This document shows positions 54,001 through 58,102 of a stretch of DNA of 64,000 bases, one piece after another (the stretch's first letter is position 1; each line of letters opens with the position of its first letter). The stretch covers positions 17,503,837 to 17,567,836 of the forward strand of contig NC_087073.1 in the NCBI RefSeq assembly GCF_026151205.1, written 5' to 3'. The notes beneath the pieces were generated by a model that did not search any database, was not told where the DNA came from, and saw nothing but the letters and a program-made list of their open reading frames with translations. This stretch comes from Bolinopsis microptera. Taxonomy: Eukaryota > Ctenophora > Tentaculata > Lobata > Bolinopsidae. The translations under genes and the position numbers were made by a program.

Positions 54001-57000
54001 GTCACTGTCCTGGAACAAATTGAGAATAGTTGTCAAGATCCAATGAGCATTACTTGAGGAAAAAACATTCATTCGATTTAGAAATGAAATAAGTTTTTAA
54101 TATCAGTGAATGATAAAAACAAAAGCCACTATATTTTGTTGTTGAGATAACCTTGTTGTCAGGCTGCTCTGGTCCCCAGTTAGTGTACGATATTCTCTCT
54201 GAACTTGAACATAAAAACTGCCCCTCTAAATTATAGTCGAGTACTCCTACCCAAGAGGTTGACCTGGATGATATTGATCAATTATTATAGTACGTTGTTT
54301 TTATCGTCAGAAACTTTTTTAAATCTAACGAACCAAATTCAACCAAATTACGAAATAGAATGTAAAAGGCCAGGCGAAGCTGAAATGTGACATTGTTCGG
54401 TAAATTGACCCTGGGCAGATATGAATAAATTTCTGACAAAAAAAAAACGAAAAATAAATCTCAACTCCTCACCTGATGATGCTCGCGACAAACTCGTTTT
54501 GTTTAGAGTTAGAAGGACATGCCAGGTTGCCTCCTGTGTTAACACAACGGCTCTGAGCCTCCCAGAATGAGGCAGGTCCTCGGTGATAGATAAAACGCTT
54601 TCCACTTTTCGAGTCAGTTGATGCTGAAATGTTCCTCAATCATTGTCTTGCTATTAATCACAATGGTTGATCGGGCATGATTGGGTACATCTTCAGCTAA
54701 ATGTAAGTGCATAGCAAAATCCCAATAACATGACAATACCTTTGCTGTTACCAGCACCTTTGCTCTTTACAAGCAACATAGAATAATCACCCTGTACTAT
54801 GGGAGTTTCTCCATCTTGTGGGGCTTCTGTGGTTGCTACAACGTCTTCCGGGTCGTAGTTACCCCAGCCAGGACACTGAGCAGGATTTCATTAATAAAGT
54901 TATAAGTATACTGTTGTACACAGATATGTATGCTATATTGTACATAATATTTTATTTAGTTATTAGCGTATTTTACTACATTAAATATAAATTTAACCCA
55001 GGAAACGTACTTGACATAAGGCTGGAAGCTCTCTGTTTCCATCAGAATCATCCCAGTACCGGAGAAGCTTGTGAACAGCGACATAATGCTGTCCCCTCAT
55101 ACTGTAGTCCGATACTCGTATGTTGTCTGGCTGCTGGGAACCCCAGTTATCGTACGTAAAACCTGTTCCGTCGGCAGACCACACAAATTTCCCTTCTTGT
55201 GCAACATCGTTTAGACCAATCCAAAACTGCAAAATTTTAGTGTTAAGAAATAAATTTTAAATTTGAATGAACATTGAATCACACAATACTAGAACAGCAT
55301 TATGTTTACAAAAAGAATGAAGAATCAGCTGTAAACAAACCCAGTTGTCATCACTGTAATATTGTCTCATGCTTCCCATATCAATAGGGTCTGCCTGGAA
55401 CATGGTCCTGGTGGCATCAAAGTTCTGCTTCAGGGAATTTATCTTAGCGAGGGTCATTTGACGCTGCTCACATTTAGTTTTGGCATCATTCCAGGTCATG
55501 CGCTCTTTGTATGCATAATACCGATTAACTGAAAGGATGGACACATGATTACATATTATATTATGCAATAACGGCTGTTTTTATCAAACCTTTAGTCAAT
55601 CTTGAAGTAGAACAATTTCTAAATTATCGTGATGATTTATTGATTCCAACAACTTTCTGTGTCACTTACTGGCACATTCTGGAGGGGGAGAGTTCATTTT
55701 AACTTCTGTGGTGCTGTCTAACTGTGCCTTCAGTACATTCCAGGACTCAGTTTGGTTCGTGAGCATCTCCTCAAGCTCTTCGTTCATACTTATATCAGGT
55801 TTTATAAATTCGTGTTCCTCACACATGCATACAAACTCTCGCTGAAGGAGGTTTTTATAAATACTTCAAATTCTAAAGGAGCTATCAACTCATTTCCATC
55901 AGTTTATATGAATATCATAGAGCCGTGGGAGCAGTTTATATTGTACCATATTCAGTGCAAAAATCTTACCAGTCTAGTCGCAAAACTATCGTCCCAGCCG
56001 CCAGTCACTTTGCTAATAGATGCATAATGCTGCCCATCAGTAGTGGTTCCTTCCAAGAAATCTGGAAGATAAATAGTTCAGGGAGTCTTCACAGACCAAC
56101 AATTTATCTTTAATACCGCAACTTAAATTGTATGGAGTATCAACTAAACACTTTAAAACTGTTGACAAAAGAGTTGAAGATCGCACAAACCGTCCACAAG
56201 GTTGTCGGGTTGAGACTTCTCCCAGTTGGAGAAGTAAACACCTTTTCCTCGTGTCCATCTCCAAGTGCCCTCCAAATAATTGTCTGATGCCCCAATCCAC
56301 GCCTGAGAGGGATTATTTAGTAACAACATTCAAGACTCTCAATTCAAAAAGAATGTAAAATCTCATATAGATGTTCCTCTTATCGATACTAAGATAAAAA
56401 TGACACCAATCCAAGAGGCATAATACCAAATCAAGATTCATAGCTAATCCATCATTTACCCAGTTCCGATTGAGGTAGGGATGACTGAGTCCCAGATCAT
56501 CCAAGGGCGACTTTTCTCTACCGAGTTTAACAATAGCCACATTCTCTTCAGGATTCAGGGAGTGTGCAAGTGTCATACCTCCATAAACACAGTATTCAGT
56601 TGCTTGGTCCCATGTTACTTTGGTATCAGAATAGACGAAATGCTCTGAAATAAGTATGGAGTTGAAACTTTGTAAAACGCAGAATTTACACTGTCTCCTG
56701 CAATTTAATAGTTGGTTGTCAGACGTGGAAAATACATGATCTGTAATCGGAGGACCTTGTTGGTAATTGGTATTCCTACCTGTGTGGGAGCAGATAAAGG
56801 GGTGCTCTTTGTCAGCGAATGTGTCGTCCCACTTGCCGTGCTTACCCAGCCTAATGTTACTCTGGTACACGCCATTTTGAGCAGTACGTCCTGAGACAAA
56901 ATAAAGTAGCTAACATATTTATACAATACCGGCTTAATCACGTTGTTGACATAATTTATATTATACTAAAAAAACAGAGAACAGCTAATTTGTCATTATA

Positions 57001-58102
57001 ATTTAGGTACCCTAGGTTTAACGCTAATTGAAGTCCAAGCTTTAAAATTGTTAAAGTTTAGCAGACTCCTGAGTAACCTACCGTCTGGTTGACCATTTTC
57101 CCATGAAGTGTAAGTAATTGGGTTCCCATCATGATCCCGCCATACACCATTGATTAGTGTTTGACCGATCCATGTCCAGTCATTCTTACGGTGATAAGAA
57201 ACCTGCAGAGATTGAAATTATTCTTAGATTAAGCTTCTCTCGGAGTATCGCCTATTGTCCAACTATAGTGGCTGGATAGTCATAGAGGCTCGAAAGTTTT
57301 TGAACACATTTCGGTGTACTGACCTTGAGTTTGTAACCGAAAGCGTGCTGCAGCAGACTCGACAGTGCGTCATTGTCCGCACTGTTCCTTACAACAGCAA
57401 CACGTCCTCTCCCATCAGCAGAGTTCCGGTCCCTCAGTTGGGAACACTTTGCTGCTGCATCACTGTACGTCATCGGTTCCAGGTACAGGATGTATTTACA
57501 GTCTGAGAACAGTTTTATTAAGTGAGATTTTGTTCTAACTTCTACTAAGTTAGTGGTGCCGATCACGTCATGGTGAGTGGTTTTGACTCATGGCACTGAA
57601 TTTTGGTTAAACTGATTATTAAATTCATCAGGAGCTTTTGGGGGTTAAGTTAACGAAAATTGCAACAAGTAATTCGACATTCAGACAGAAAATCATTTGA
57701 CTGTCATTGTCAATCTGTTAGATTTGCATCCGAAATCATTTATCTTTGCCTAATATGGTTTCTTACTTGCAATTGAGTCTGATGACACGATGAACTTCGC
57801 CATAGCCGCGCCTTCTGCATGTTGTCTGGCGGGGTTAGATTATAATTTGACATTTCAAATATTTACATGTCCACGAATGATGTAATACAGAAACATGTTG
57901 AAGTTCAATTTGTCAAAAAATCTCATATTTTTACTAAATTGGGTATGTATATTCACTACAGCTGTATATCTACGTCTACAATTCTGTTCAGCGATCTACA
58001 ACCCTACCTTTTAATGTCAATCCCGCTCATATCAGCCATCTGACCGACCACCCATCCCAGGACGCTGATGCCCAGGAGGAGTGTGAGGCTCCTGTGATGC
58101 AT
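1..58102 (-). CDS. Giant secreted modular protein: C-type lectin, YWTD-like propeller, thyroglobulin-1 and TIL domains (3'-partial, about 100 exons)
   Basis: Read on the minus strand from an ATG at 58102 with a signal peptide. The exons join in frame through consistent GT-AG junctions; I checked the phase at about 30 of them. Protein order: four CTLDs, about 24 YWTD-like propeller cycles with thyroglobulin type-1 (Tg1) domains between some of them, CTLD, propeller, CTLD, Pro-Glu repeat plus TIL, CTLD, then the window edge. No membrane segment is visible, so a secreted or matrix role is inferred. Thyroglobulin-1 next to a YWTD propeller is known from nidogen, and YWTD repeats are LDLR class B repeats, but I know of no protein with this order and this many copies. 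It may be one gene or a run of tandem genes read through; no internal signal peptide or stop was found between blocks. Two frameshifts (about 9809 and 10828) break the frame as given. My rough addition gives 6,000-7,500 residues. Confidence 0.8.
93..211 (-). other. Start of CTLD 7 (gene continues past the window)
   Basis: This exon joins the TIL exon in frame. It reads NRGVSLFTFTDPATYSNAQ, then CERYGGNLACPKTSYLQDQ, the typical first half of a CTLD and close to the GGNLACPS segment of CTLD 4. It ends in a GTAACT donor at 92. The rest of the domain and the C-terminus of the protein lie outside the window. Confidence 0.68.
433..846 (-). other. Pro-Glu repeat and TIL (trypsin-inhibitor-like) cysteine-rich domain
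   Basis: The exon encodes an acidic/basic spacer with two PEPERKP units and a run of six PRPE-type tetrapeptides (12-bp DNA repeat at about 634-685). A compact Cys-rich domain follows: CSGGRRFTECGSPCIRTC, then CVRQCIRRCQCP and CISAASC. The Cys pattern fits a TIL domain, as found in serine-protease inhibitors and von Willebrand/mucin-type proteins. Inhibitory activity cannot be inferred. The exon ends at 433 before GTGAGT, and the open frame beyond that donor is intron. Confidence 0.72.
1005..1215 (-). other. Second half of CTLD 6
   Basis: The exon continues from 1394-2714 (KSS then EVVWIGVHDMISEGTFKC) through SDTDADFGIIVPQTGVWDARG to YSYPYICET. It is CTLD-like, but with no QPD and no WND. 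SDTDADF is shared with CTLD 5. The donor at 1004-1003 (GTACGA) is weak by consensus but gives the right phase for the next exon. Its acceptor follows TTCTAG near 1225. Confidence 0.7.
1394..2714 (-). other. Intronless complete propeller module fused to the first half of CTLD 6
   Basis: One 1,321-nt exon holds a Cys linker (DCIVGEDNGC), a Ser/Asp-rich spacer, every blade of a propeller (FIHYTAGNMFVHFDLE, VFYSIRGSIYRQSL, RVLYYSDVENKLIGAYD, LLWVQGTGRYVRVMKG), an acidic linker (KGDKSEMGDKSDE) and the start of a CTLD (YSLITAPLAFFSAQSACRKLG). Neighbouring modules need three to five exons for the same content. Its closest relative by eye is the module around 9.2-9.4 kb, which shares MNGRSNYSP and PYFxGEEQ. 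Confidence 0.78.
2849..3554 (-). other. CTLD 5 (exons 3419-3554, 3138-3246, 2849-2978)
   Basis: Three exons join in phase (2, 0, 1). They give DRGLMFRVFSEKVTYYSG, KFACPSNFAQNYIIASLIR, WLGVTDMYKEGALRC, then SDTDADFTVIRY and YSFAYACQK. The fold and Cys spacing are those of a CTLD, but the sugar-site motif is lost: the QPD position reads EPQST and the WND position HGRWEMQG. Carbohydrate binding is therefore doubtful. The intron positions match CTLD 4, its closest relative in the gene. Confidence 0.75.
3697..4236 (-). other. Thyroglobulin type-1 domain d plus acidic tail
   Basis: The exon opens with DADIPAKCRQSEDLFNTPRY, continues with CNSDGTYAPSQCLGVMCMCVD and ends its domain at FDCSVQQW. The core Trp/Ser before CVD is replaced by Met (CMCVD). 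A long acidic, Asp/Ser/Gly-rich stretch (SDGSDEDKQ, EPDDGNDNS) follows and leads directly into a CTLD. This is the point where the protein changes from Tg1-propeller units back to lectin domains. Confidence 0.75.
5780..6023 (-). other. Thyroglobulin type-1 domain c
   Basis: A single exon with CSTLRELHSTPTYIRSL, then CEDDGSFSSTQCIEHVCSCVDYLGRPRG and a final Cys in WQDYDC. The QC....CSCVD..G core identifies thyroglobulin type-1. It is followed in frame by the exon 5398-5667, a propeller start (YVVYTTGNTIRRVNLDN), and by three more blade exons (5094-5280, 4743-4915, 4405-4625) that complete one cycle. Confidence 0.75.
8545..8875 (-). repeat. Coding 18-bp minisatellite (GDKDDM) in an acidic linker
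   Basis: About 18 tandem copies of an 18-bp unit encode GDKDDM with occasional DGM, VDK or DND variants, inside exon 8156-9003. The repeat is in frame and strongly acidic, and joins one propeller to the next. Shorter versions of the same motif occur at 7330-7390 and 1620-1680, so the linker type is shared while copy number differs. Array length probably varies between alleles. Confidence 0.85.
9469..9494. repeat. Trinucleotide microsatellite (act)n
   Basis: About eight uninterrupted act/tac units lie in the intron between exons 9160-9455 and 9646-10403. A likely length-polymorphic marker. Confidence 0.85.
9646..10403 (-). other. Propeller exon with a second 1-nt frameshift
   Basis: Encodes KLQWTESSGDDTILYMG, several blades and YYTAGKSLMRYLPG, then SFIVTGM. 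Immediately after GM the frame breaks. The continuing blade (KISDVKLDRINGILYFTDL up to LTITPSDG) is in another frame. One missing base at about 9809 explains it, and no intron signals are present at that point. The exon ends in the usual GATGG followed by GT at 9646. Unlike most neighbours, this exon fuses blades that are split by introns elsewhere. Confidence 0.68.
10515..11367 (-). other. Propeller exon with DMDKSGD repeat and a 1-nt frameshift
   Basis: The exon carries 16 tandem seven-residue units of the type DDMDKSG (10935-11275), then the propeller start KFYFYVSGGSLIKVRKDD. After KVRKDD the frame shifts: the first frame runs to a stop, while the second gives DRTAISRAGGRDYFYNPATK and YYVRFNT, exactly the sequence expected from paralogous modules. 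Inserting one base near 10828 (paralogues have a Pro codon here) would restore the frame. The other exon end, at 10515, joins 9646-10403 in frame (DDFS KLQWTESSG). Confidence 0.7.
10935..11275 (-). repeat. Coding 21-bp minisatellite (DDMDKSG)
   Basis: Sixteen tandem 21-bp units encode DDMDKSG with Glu, Asn or Val substitutions. The array occupies the inter-propeller linker of exon 10515-11367. It is a different unit length from the 18-bp array but has the same composition (Asp, Met, Lys), as if two minisatellites grew from related acidic linkers. Confidence 0.85.
16770..16842 (-). other. tRNA-like head of the foldback element, left arm
   Basis: This is the reverse complement of the right-arm head, nearly identical, with GGTTCTGGGATCA at the B-box position. 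It has the same altered anticodon loop. The two heads point toward the outer ends of the inverted repeat. Transcription from them would read outward, but no terminator was assigned. Confidence 0.5.
17328..17402 (+). other. tRNA-like head of the foldback element, right arm
   Basis: The sequence starts GGGTCAGTAGCTCAATTGG, which matches a pol III A-box with D-arm, and has a B-box-like GGTTCTGGAATCA. A 4-bp anticodon stem GAGA/TCTC closes a 7-nt loop CGCGAAA. The loop lacks the invariant U33, so this is a tRNA-derived promoter sequence rather than a working tRNA gene. Confidence 0.55.
18543..18677. repeat. GC-rich low-complexity island in an intron
   Basis: About 135 bp of almost pure G/C runs (ggggggctgcgccccccta, then C-runs up to 12) stand out against AT-rich intron sequence between exons 17741-18018 and 18868-19008. 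Part of it is palindromic (18545-18561). Weak inverted similarity between about 18225 and about 18830 (tgcagatttcgt) suggests that the island is the core of a larger inserted element. No open coding domain is recognised. Confidence 0.5.
22601..23019 (-). other. Thyroglobulin type-1 domain b (exons 22874-23019 and 22601-22700)
   Basis: Two exons join as ...FFKPRQ + CREAACDCVDKMGRPLPG, giving a complete Tg1 domain with six Cys and the QC..CDCVD..G core. The upstream exon begins with NSMYDNPCKILAEISYTPAY. It follows a propeller blade exon (23153-23325) and precedes the acidic start of the next propeller (DEEEDDSGSS, about 22.45 kb). Unlike domains a, c and d, this one is interrupted by an intron directly before the CxxxxC core. 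Confidence 0.78.
23540..23874. mobile_element. 335-bp foldback MITE-like element
   Basis: A 33-bp terminal inverted repeat starts at 23540 (CAGTTCCACGGCTCAG...) and ends at 23874, with a single mismatch between the copies. A second near-perfect palindrome of 34 bp lies inside at about 23756-23790. There is no coding potential of its own. It sits in an intron of the giant gene between exons 23153-23325 and 23921-24106. A target duplication was not recognised with confidence. Confidence 0.72.
24601..25623. repeat. Intronic repeats upstream of Ig-lectin gene A
   Basis: No gene is seen. A short sequence of the type gcacgagatttcatgttgc recurs at about 25070, 25235 (agcatgagatttcatgttgc) and 25508 (agcacgagtttccatgttgc). 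The first and last copies are each preceded by a related block (aggctcaccyagt...aacttga) about 440 bp apart, consistent with a degenerate tandem repeat. The promoter of the gene at 25624 should lie here, but no TATA box or initiator was assigned. Confidence 0.45.
25624..26466 (+). CDS. Secreted Ig-domain + C-type lectin protein A (intronless, nested)
   Basis: 280 residues in one exon. A signal peptide spans residues 1 to about 18 (MMIKFLFCLTTLVASTAGYC). An Ig-like domain follows (about 28-122), with Cys in VSLVCAAHGH, a Trp in YWVKGIGP and DIDSYKCVV; extra Cys in a QDCC motif suggests added disulphides. The CTLD (about 127-275) begins DTCKDVYGVGH and has WLGATDEEE, RQPDN, WDDSF and YACLC. QPD predicts galactose-type specificity in this family. 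No membrane segment is present, so it is secreted. A polyadenylation signal AATAAA lies at 26656-26661. It sits inside the 14-kb intron of the giant gene on the opposite strand, and is a paralogue of the gene at 28014. Confidence 0.85.
   Translation: MMIKFLFCLTTLVASTAGYCAAKADRSVEIIMRPDPVVTVELGERVSLVCAAHGHNGMDPLVYWVKGIGPDFQEQGKRMGVTAVGKSTLFIESAEKEDIDSYKCVVQDCCTNKEIDITVEVVVPEDTCKDVYGVGHVVFGSVWTFRNWTSAVADCEAKGMEIALPKNAEENAQLQRDLEASFNTHPNAIKFAHTNWCWLGATDEEEEGVWLSSKEGELLSYYNWDRRQPDNKQAPDITYPDTQNVAGIHRGTGKWDDSFHHYKRPYACLCPNAEIAPVDQ
26467..27989. other. Intergenic stretch between the two Ig-lectin genes
   Basis: About 1.5 kb of AT-rich sequence with the polyadenylation signal of gene A at 26656. 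I see no further coding domain, RNA gene or clear repeat. The short open frames here have no recognisable content. The regulatory region of gene B should lie in the last few hundred bases. Confidence 0.5.
28014..28841 (+). CDS. Secreted Ig-domain + C-type lectin protein B (intronless, nested)
   Basis: A close paralogue of the gene at 25624, 275 residues from the second-frame Met pair at 28014. The upstream Met at 27990 is open, but the MMKELLYLVALVATVSGYC start matches the signal peptide of paralogue A, so 28014 is preferred. The Ig-like part holds SVVCAAHGHNMMDPLVYW and DIDSYKCVIEDCC. The CTLD has WLWIGAHDN, KQPDN, QNVAGIHRGSGKWDDSF and YICKC. QPD again predicts galactose-type binding. AATAAA at 28888-28893 follows the stop by about 50 nt. 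The absence of introns in both copies, while the CTLDs of the host gene are split three ways, points to an intronless ancestor. Confidence 0.85.
   Translation: MMKELLYLVALVATVSGYCGKREFREMEVVMRPPPVIQVEVGGSVSVVCAAHGHNMMDPLVYWVKGIGPDHEGKGKALPGTAIGKSVFSIEEVTAEDIDSYKCVIEDCCGEPRIQIDFELVVPDETCKDVYGVGNIVFGATWSYKTWPEAVADCKSKGMEMALPENEVDNARLLHDIMISFSTHPNANKFAKENWLWIGAHDNTWEGTWQSAKKDAILTFFNWDRKQPDNKVDDLEHGESDSQNVAGIHRGSGKWDDSFMHYKRAYICKCPEPES
28842..29654. other. AT-rich intergenic stretch with no recognised gene
   Basis: It carries the AATAAA of Ig-lectin gene B (28888-28893), then about 750 bp of AT-rich sequence. Neither coding similarity, repeats longer than simple A/T runs, nor RNA-like structure were seen. 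Confidence 0.5.
29655..29712 (+). repeat. Polypyrimidine tract beside the LINE
   Basis: A run of about 55 bases of C and T (cctccttttt ctcctttctc pattern). It lies roughly 30 bases before the first open codons of the truncated LINE. It may belong to the element or mark its insertion point; the sequence alone does not decide. Confidence 0.6.
29740..32430 (+). mobile_element. Non-LTR retrotransposon (RTE-like), 5'-truncated, frameshifted
   Basis: From about 29740 to 30350 the frame encodes the C-terminal half of an apurinic-type endonuclease (TAYSPTE, GDMNARLG, QIDYIL, GSDHRVV). A one-base shift in an A-run near 30345 leads to the long frame 30332-32413 with reverse transcriptase: GFRPGRSTTSHI, DFKKAFDSVHRGL, GVLQGDTLAPYLF and FADDVALI (the catalytic ADD). 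The C-terminus has YGSETWTLTEQ and RRMRLAGHIHRHPE. The order endonuclease-RT without RNase H and the C-terminal pattern suggest the RTE/BovB group, though I cannot place the clade firmly. The N-terminal half of the endonuclease is missing, so the copy is dead on arrival. Confidence 0.85.
32515..33420. repeat. Repeat block matching the 3' flank of the receptor gene
   Basis: The segment of about 560 bp at 32690-33250 is a diverged direct copy of 37785-38335. Shared stretches include ataccggattttggtcttta, tatcgcatgttcgacc and gctaggatctccgc. Within the block, 33300-33420 repeats 32520-32650 (tattatggtg.agaagtatta). There is no coding content. It looks like the 3' flank of a lost tandem copy of the receptor gene, or an unknown repeat family. 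Confidence 0.7.
33505..37549 (+). CDS. Single-pass receptor with ephrin-receptor/TNFR-like Cys repeats and tyrosine-rich tail (2 exons)
   Basis: Exon 1 (33505-33565) encodes a signal peptide (MLISIVLLLVGYVLI...) and ends before GTAAGT. Exon 2 (35769-37549) starts after TTTCAG and completes a Ser codon, giving ...SGCSPGMYRGN. The ectodomain has about eight repeats of the form CxxCPxGTYxxxxxxSCxxCPSGxxSxxGSxxCxC, as in ephrin-receptor-like and TNFR-like modules. A hydrophobic segment (VVLIPVIVSIVLAVICISLV) precedes a basic stop-transfer (ERRKRSG). The roughly 120-residue tail holds EYSDL, LYSVPW, EEDGVYNTL and EEGGVYTTL, candidate phosphotyrosine sites. Two ectodomain repeats (about 36290-36480 and 36570-36780) are nearly identical at DNA level, a recent internal duplication. 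Confidence 0.8.
33985..35515 (+). mobile_element. Second non-LTR retrotransposon fragment in the receptor intron
   Basis: An open frame (34012-35106) encodes the region after the RT core of a LINE ORF2: RKYCYLGIQFSLNGSFKQAI, LVKPVATYGCPIW, LKILKWILGVHKK, and a late Cys/His cluster (CRFC ... DHVINEC) like a zinc knuckle. No ADD box is present, so the copy is strongly 5'-truncated. The sequence differs from the LINE at 29.7 kb and must be another clade. Near 35460-35512 there are tandem agtttaattcc units, probably the 3' tail of the element. It lies in sense orientation inside intron 33566-35768. Confidence 0.75.
37550..38586. other. 3' flank of the receptor gene, including a duplicated block
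   Basis: The region holds the 3' untranslated part of the receptor and the repeat 37785-38335, which matches 32690-33250. The putative poly(A) region is near 37735 (cattaaatattt). The end of the region is the donor side of the giant gene's exon 38587-38823. No further gene is seen. Confidence 0.5.
38926..39132 (-). other. Thyroglobulin type-1 domain a (single exon)
   Basis: The exon reads CDLLSNLLEGVSSSRPQCDKKG, then RFSPRQCGESKCYCVRPDG and ends ALNCKR. The QC....CxCV..DG core is the thyroglobulin type-1 signature. In other proteins this domain binds or inhibits cysteine proteases or serves as a matrix module; which applies here is unknown. It joins the exon 38587-38823 in frame (phase 1). 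It sits inside a propeller cycle, as the other Tg1 domains of this gene do. Confidence 0.75.
41848..41960. repeat. 40-bp tandem repeat, about 2.8 copies
   Basis: The 40-bp unit begins caattgccgataccacatgt and ends ctatagcaat. It is repeated almost without change in the intron next to exon 41667-41765. The last copy has one change (tagtaact). No coding effect is evident. Confidence 0.85.
43716..43813. repeat. 49-bp exact tandem duplication that copies a splice donor
   Basis: 43716-43764 and 43765-43813 are identical 49-bp units. On the minus strand each contains ACATTACACA followed by GTAAGA, so the donor at the end of the exon ending LPRLNIT is present twice, 49 nt apart. Use of the first donor keeps the short exon. 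Use of the second adds 49 nt and changes the frame. Confidence 0.8.
43985..44092. repeat. Degenerate short tandem repeat (ttaatgttgtc type)
   Basis: Eight or more imperfect 11-12-bp units of the type cttaatgttgt or cttattgttgt lie in an intron at the donor side of the exon that ends near 44120. It is simple-sequence expansion with no domain content. Confidence 0.7.
46349..46380. other. Perfect 12-bp hairpin in an intron
   Basis: gtaggaaagaaa at 46349-46360 and its exact reverse complement at 46369-46380 enclose 8 nt. It lies about 30 nt inside the intron after the donor of exon 46410-46688 on the minus strand, so the pre-mRNA could form it. Function is unknown. Confidence 0.6.
53588..54623 (-). 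other. CTLD 4 and the Cys linker into the first propeller (exons 54473-54623, 54152-54263, 53871-54009, 53588-53639)
   Basis: The sequence RFIYHRGPASFWEAQSRC, then GGNLACPSNSKQNEFVASIIR, WVGVLDYNLEGQF, EQPDNK, and a final half with DSMGREADFVVI and YSFVCE forms a CTLD. QPD is kept but the WDD motif is replaced (HGSWWDQG), so calcium-dependent sugar binding is less certain than in CTLD 1-3. The following short exon encodes a DCVEGEDGC-type Cys linker. A very similar linker (DCIVGEDNGC) follows the CTLD at 2.8-3.5 kb, so CTLD + Cys linker + propeller behaves as one duplicated cassette. Confidence 0.72.
54740..55528 (-). other. CTLD 3 plus linker (exons 55341-55528, 55011-55226, 54740-54875)
   Basis: INRYYAYKERMTWNDAKTKC opens the domain. 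The WIG strand (FWIGLNDVAQEGKFVW) begins the second exon, followed by QQPDN, HYVAVHK, YWDDSDGN and PALC. QPD is intact. The third exon starts with CPGWGNYDPEDV and then a low-complexity linker of acidic and small residues. The intron between DDNW and WIG lies at the same place as in CTLD 1 and 2. Confidence 0.75.
55670..56644 (-). other. CTLD 2 plus acidic linker (exons 56460-56644, 56191-56302, 55970-56061, 55670-55841)
   Basis: The domain begins with EHFVYSDTKVTWDQATEYC and continues with WIGASDNYLEGTWRW, SQPDN and GGWDDSF, ending in REFVCMCEEHE. It is a complete CTLD with QPD (galactose-type prediction) and WDD. The last exon continues into an acidic, Glu-rich linker (SMNEELEEMLTNQTESWNV) with possible short helical character and one N-linked glycosylation sequon. 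It ends with a Pro-rich PPPEC that leads into CTLD 3. Phases at all four junctions agree. Confidence 0.78.
56780..57825 (-). other. CTLD 1 of the giant protein (exons 57767-57825, 57324-57502, 57082-57202, 56780-56890)
   Basis: Four exons join in frame. The domain runs from CKYILYLEPMTYSDAAAKCSQ, through DWTWIGQ and a GQPDG motif, to WDDTFADKEHPFICS. The WIG motif, the long loop, QPD and WDD match the CTLD fold. QPD at the primary sugar site predicts galactose-type binding in this family (family knowledge); WDD stands where WND is usual. The introns cut the domain before the WIG strand and after the QPD motif. The same split recurs in the later CTLDs of this gene, so the domains arose by duplicating a three-exon unit. 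Confidence 0.8.
58008..58102 (-). other. First coding exon of the giant gene, with signal peptide
   Basis: The ATG at 58102-58100 opens a short basic start (MHHR) followed by a hydrophobic stretch rich in Leu, Ile and Val that ends near VVGQ, a typical cleaved secretion signal. The exon ends at 58008 in AAAAG followed by GTAGGG, phase 2. It joins the exon 57767-57825, whose first base completes an Arg codon and whose frame stays open. This ATG is chosen because it gives a signal peptide and because no coding exon was recognised further upstream. The first eleven codons contain no other Met. Confidence 0.8.
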
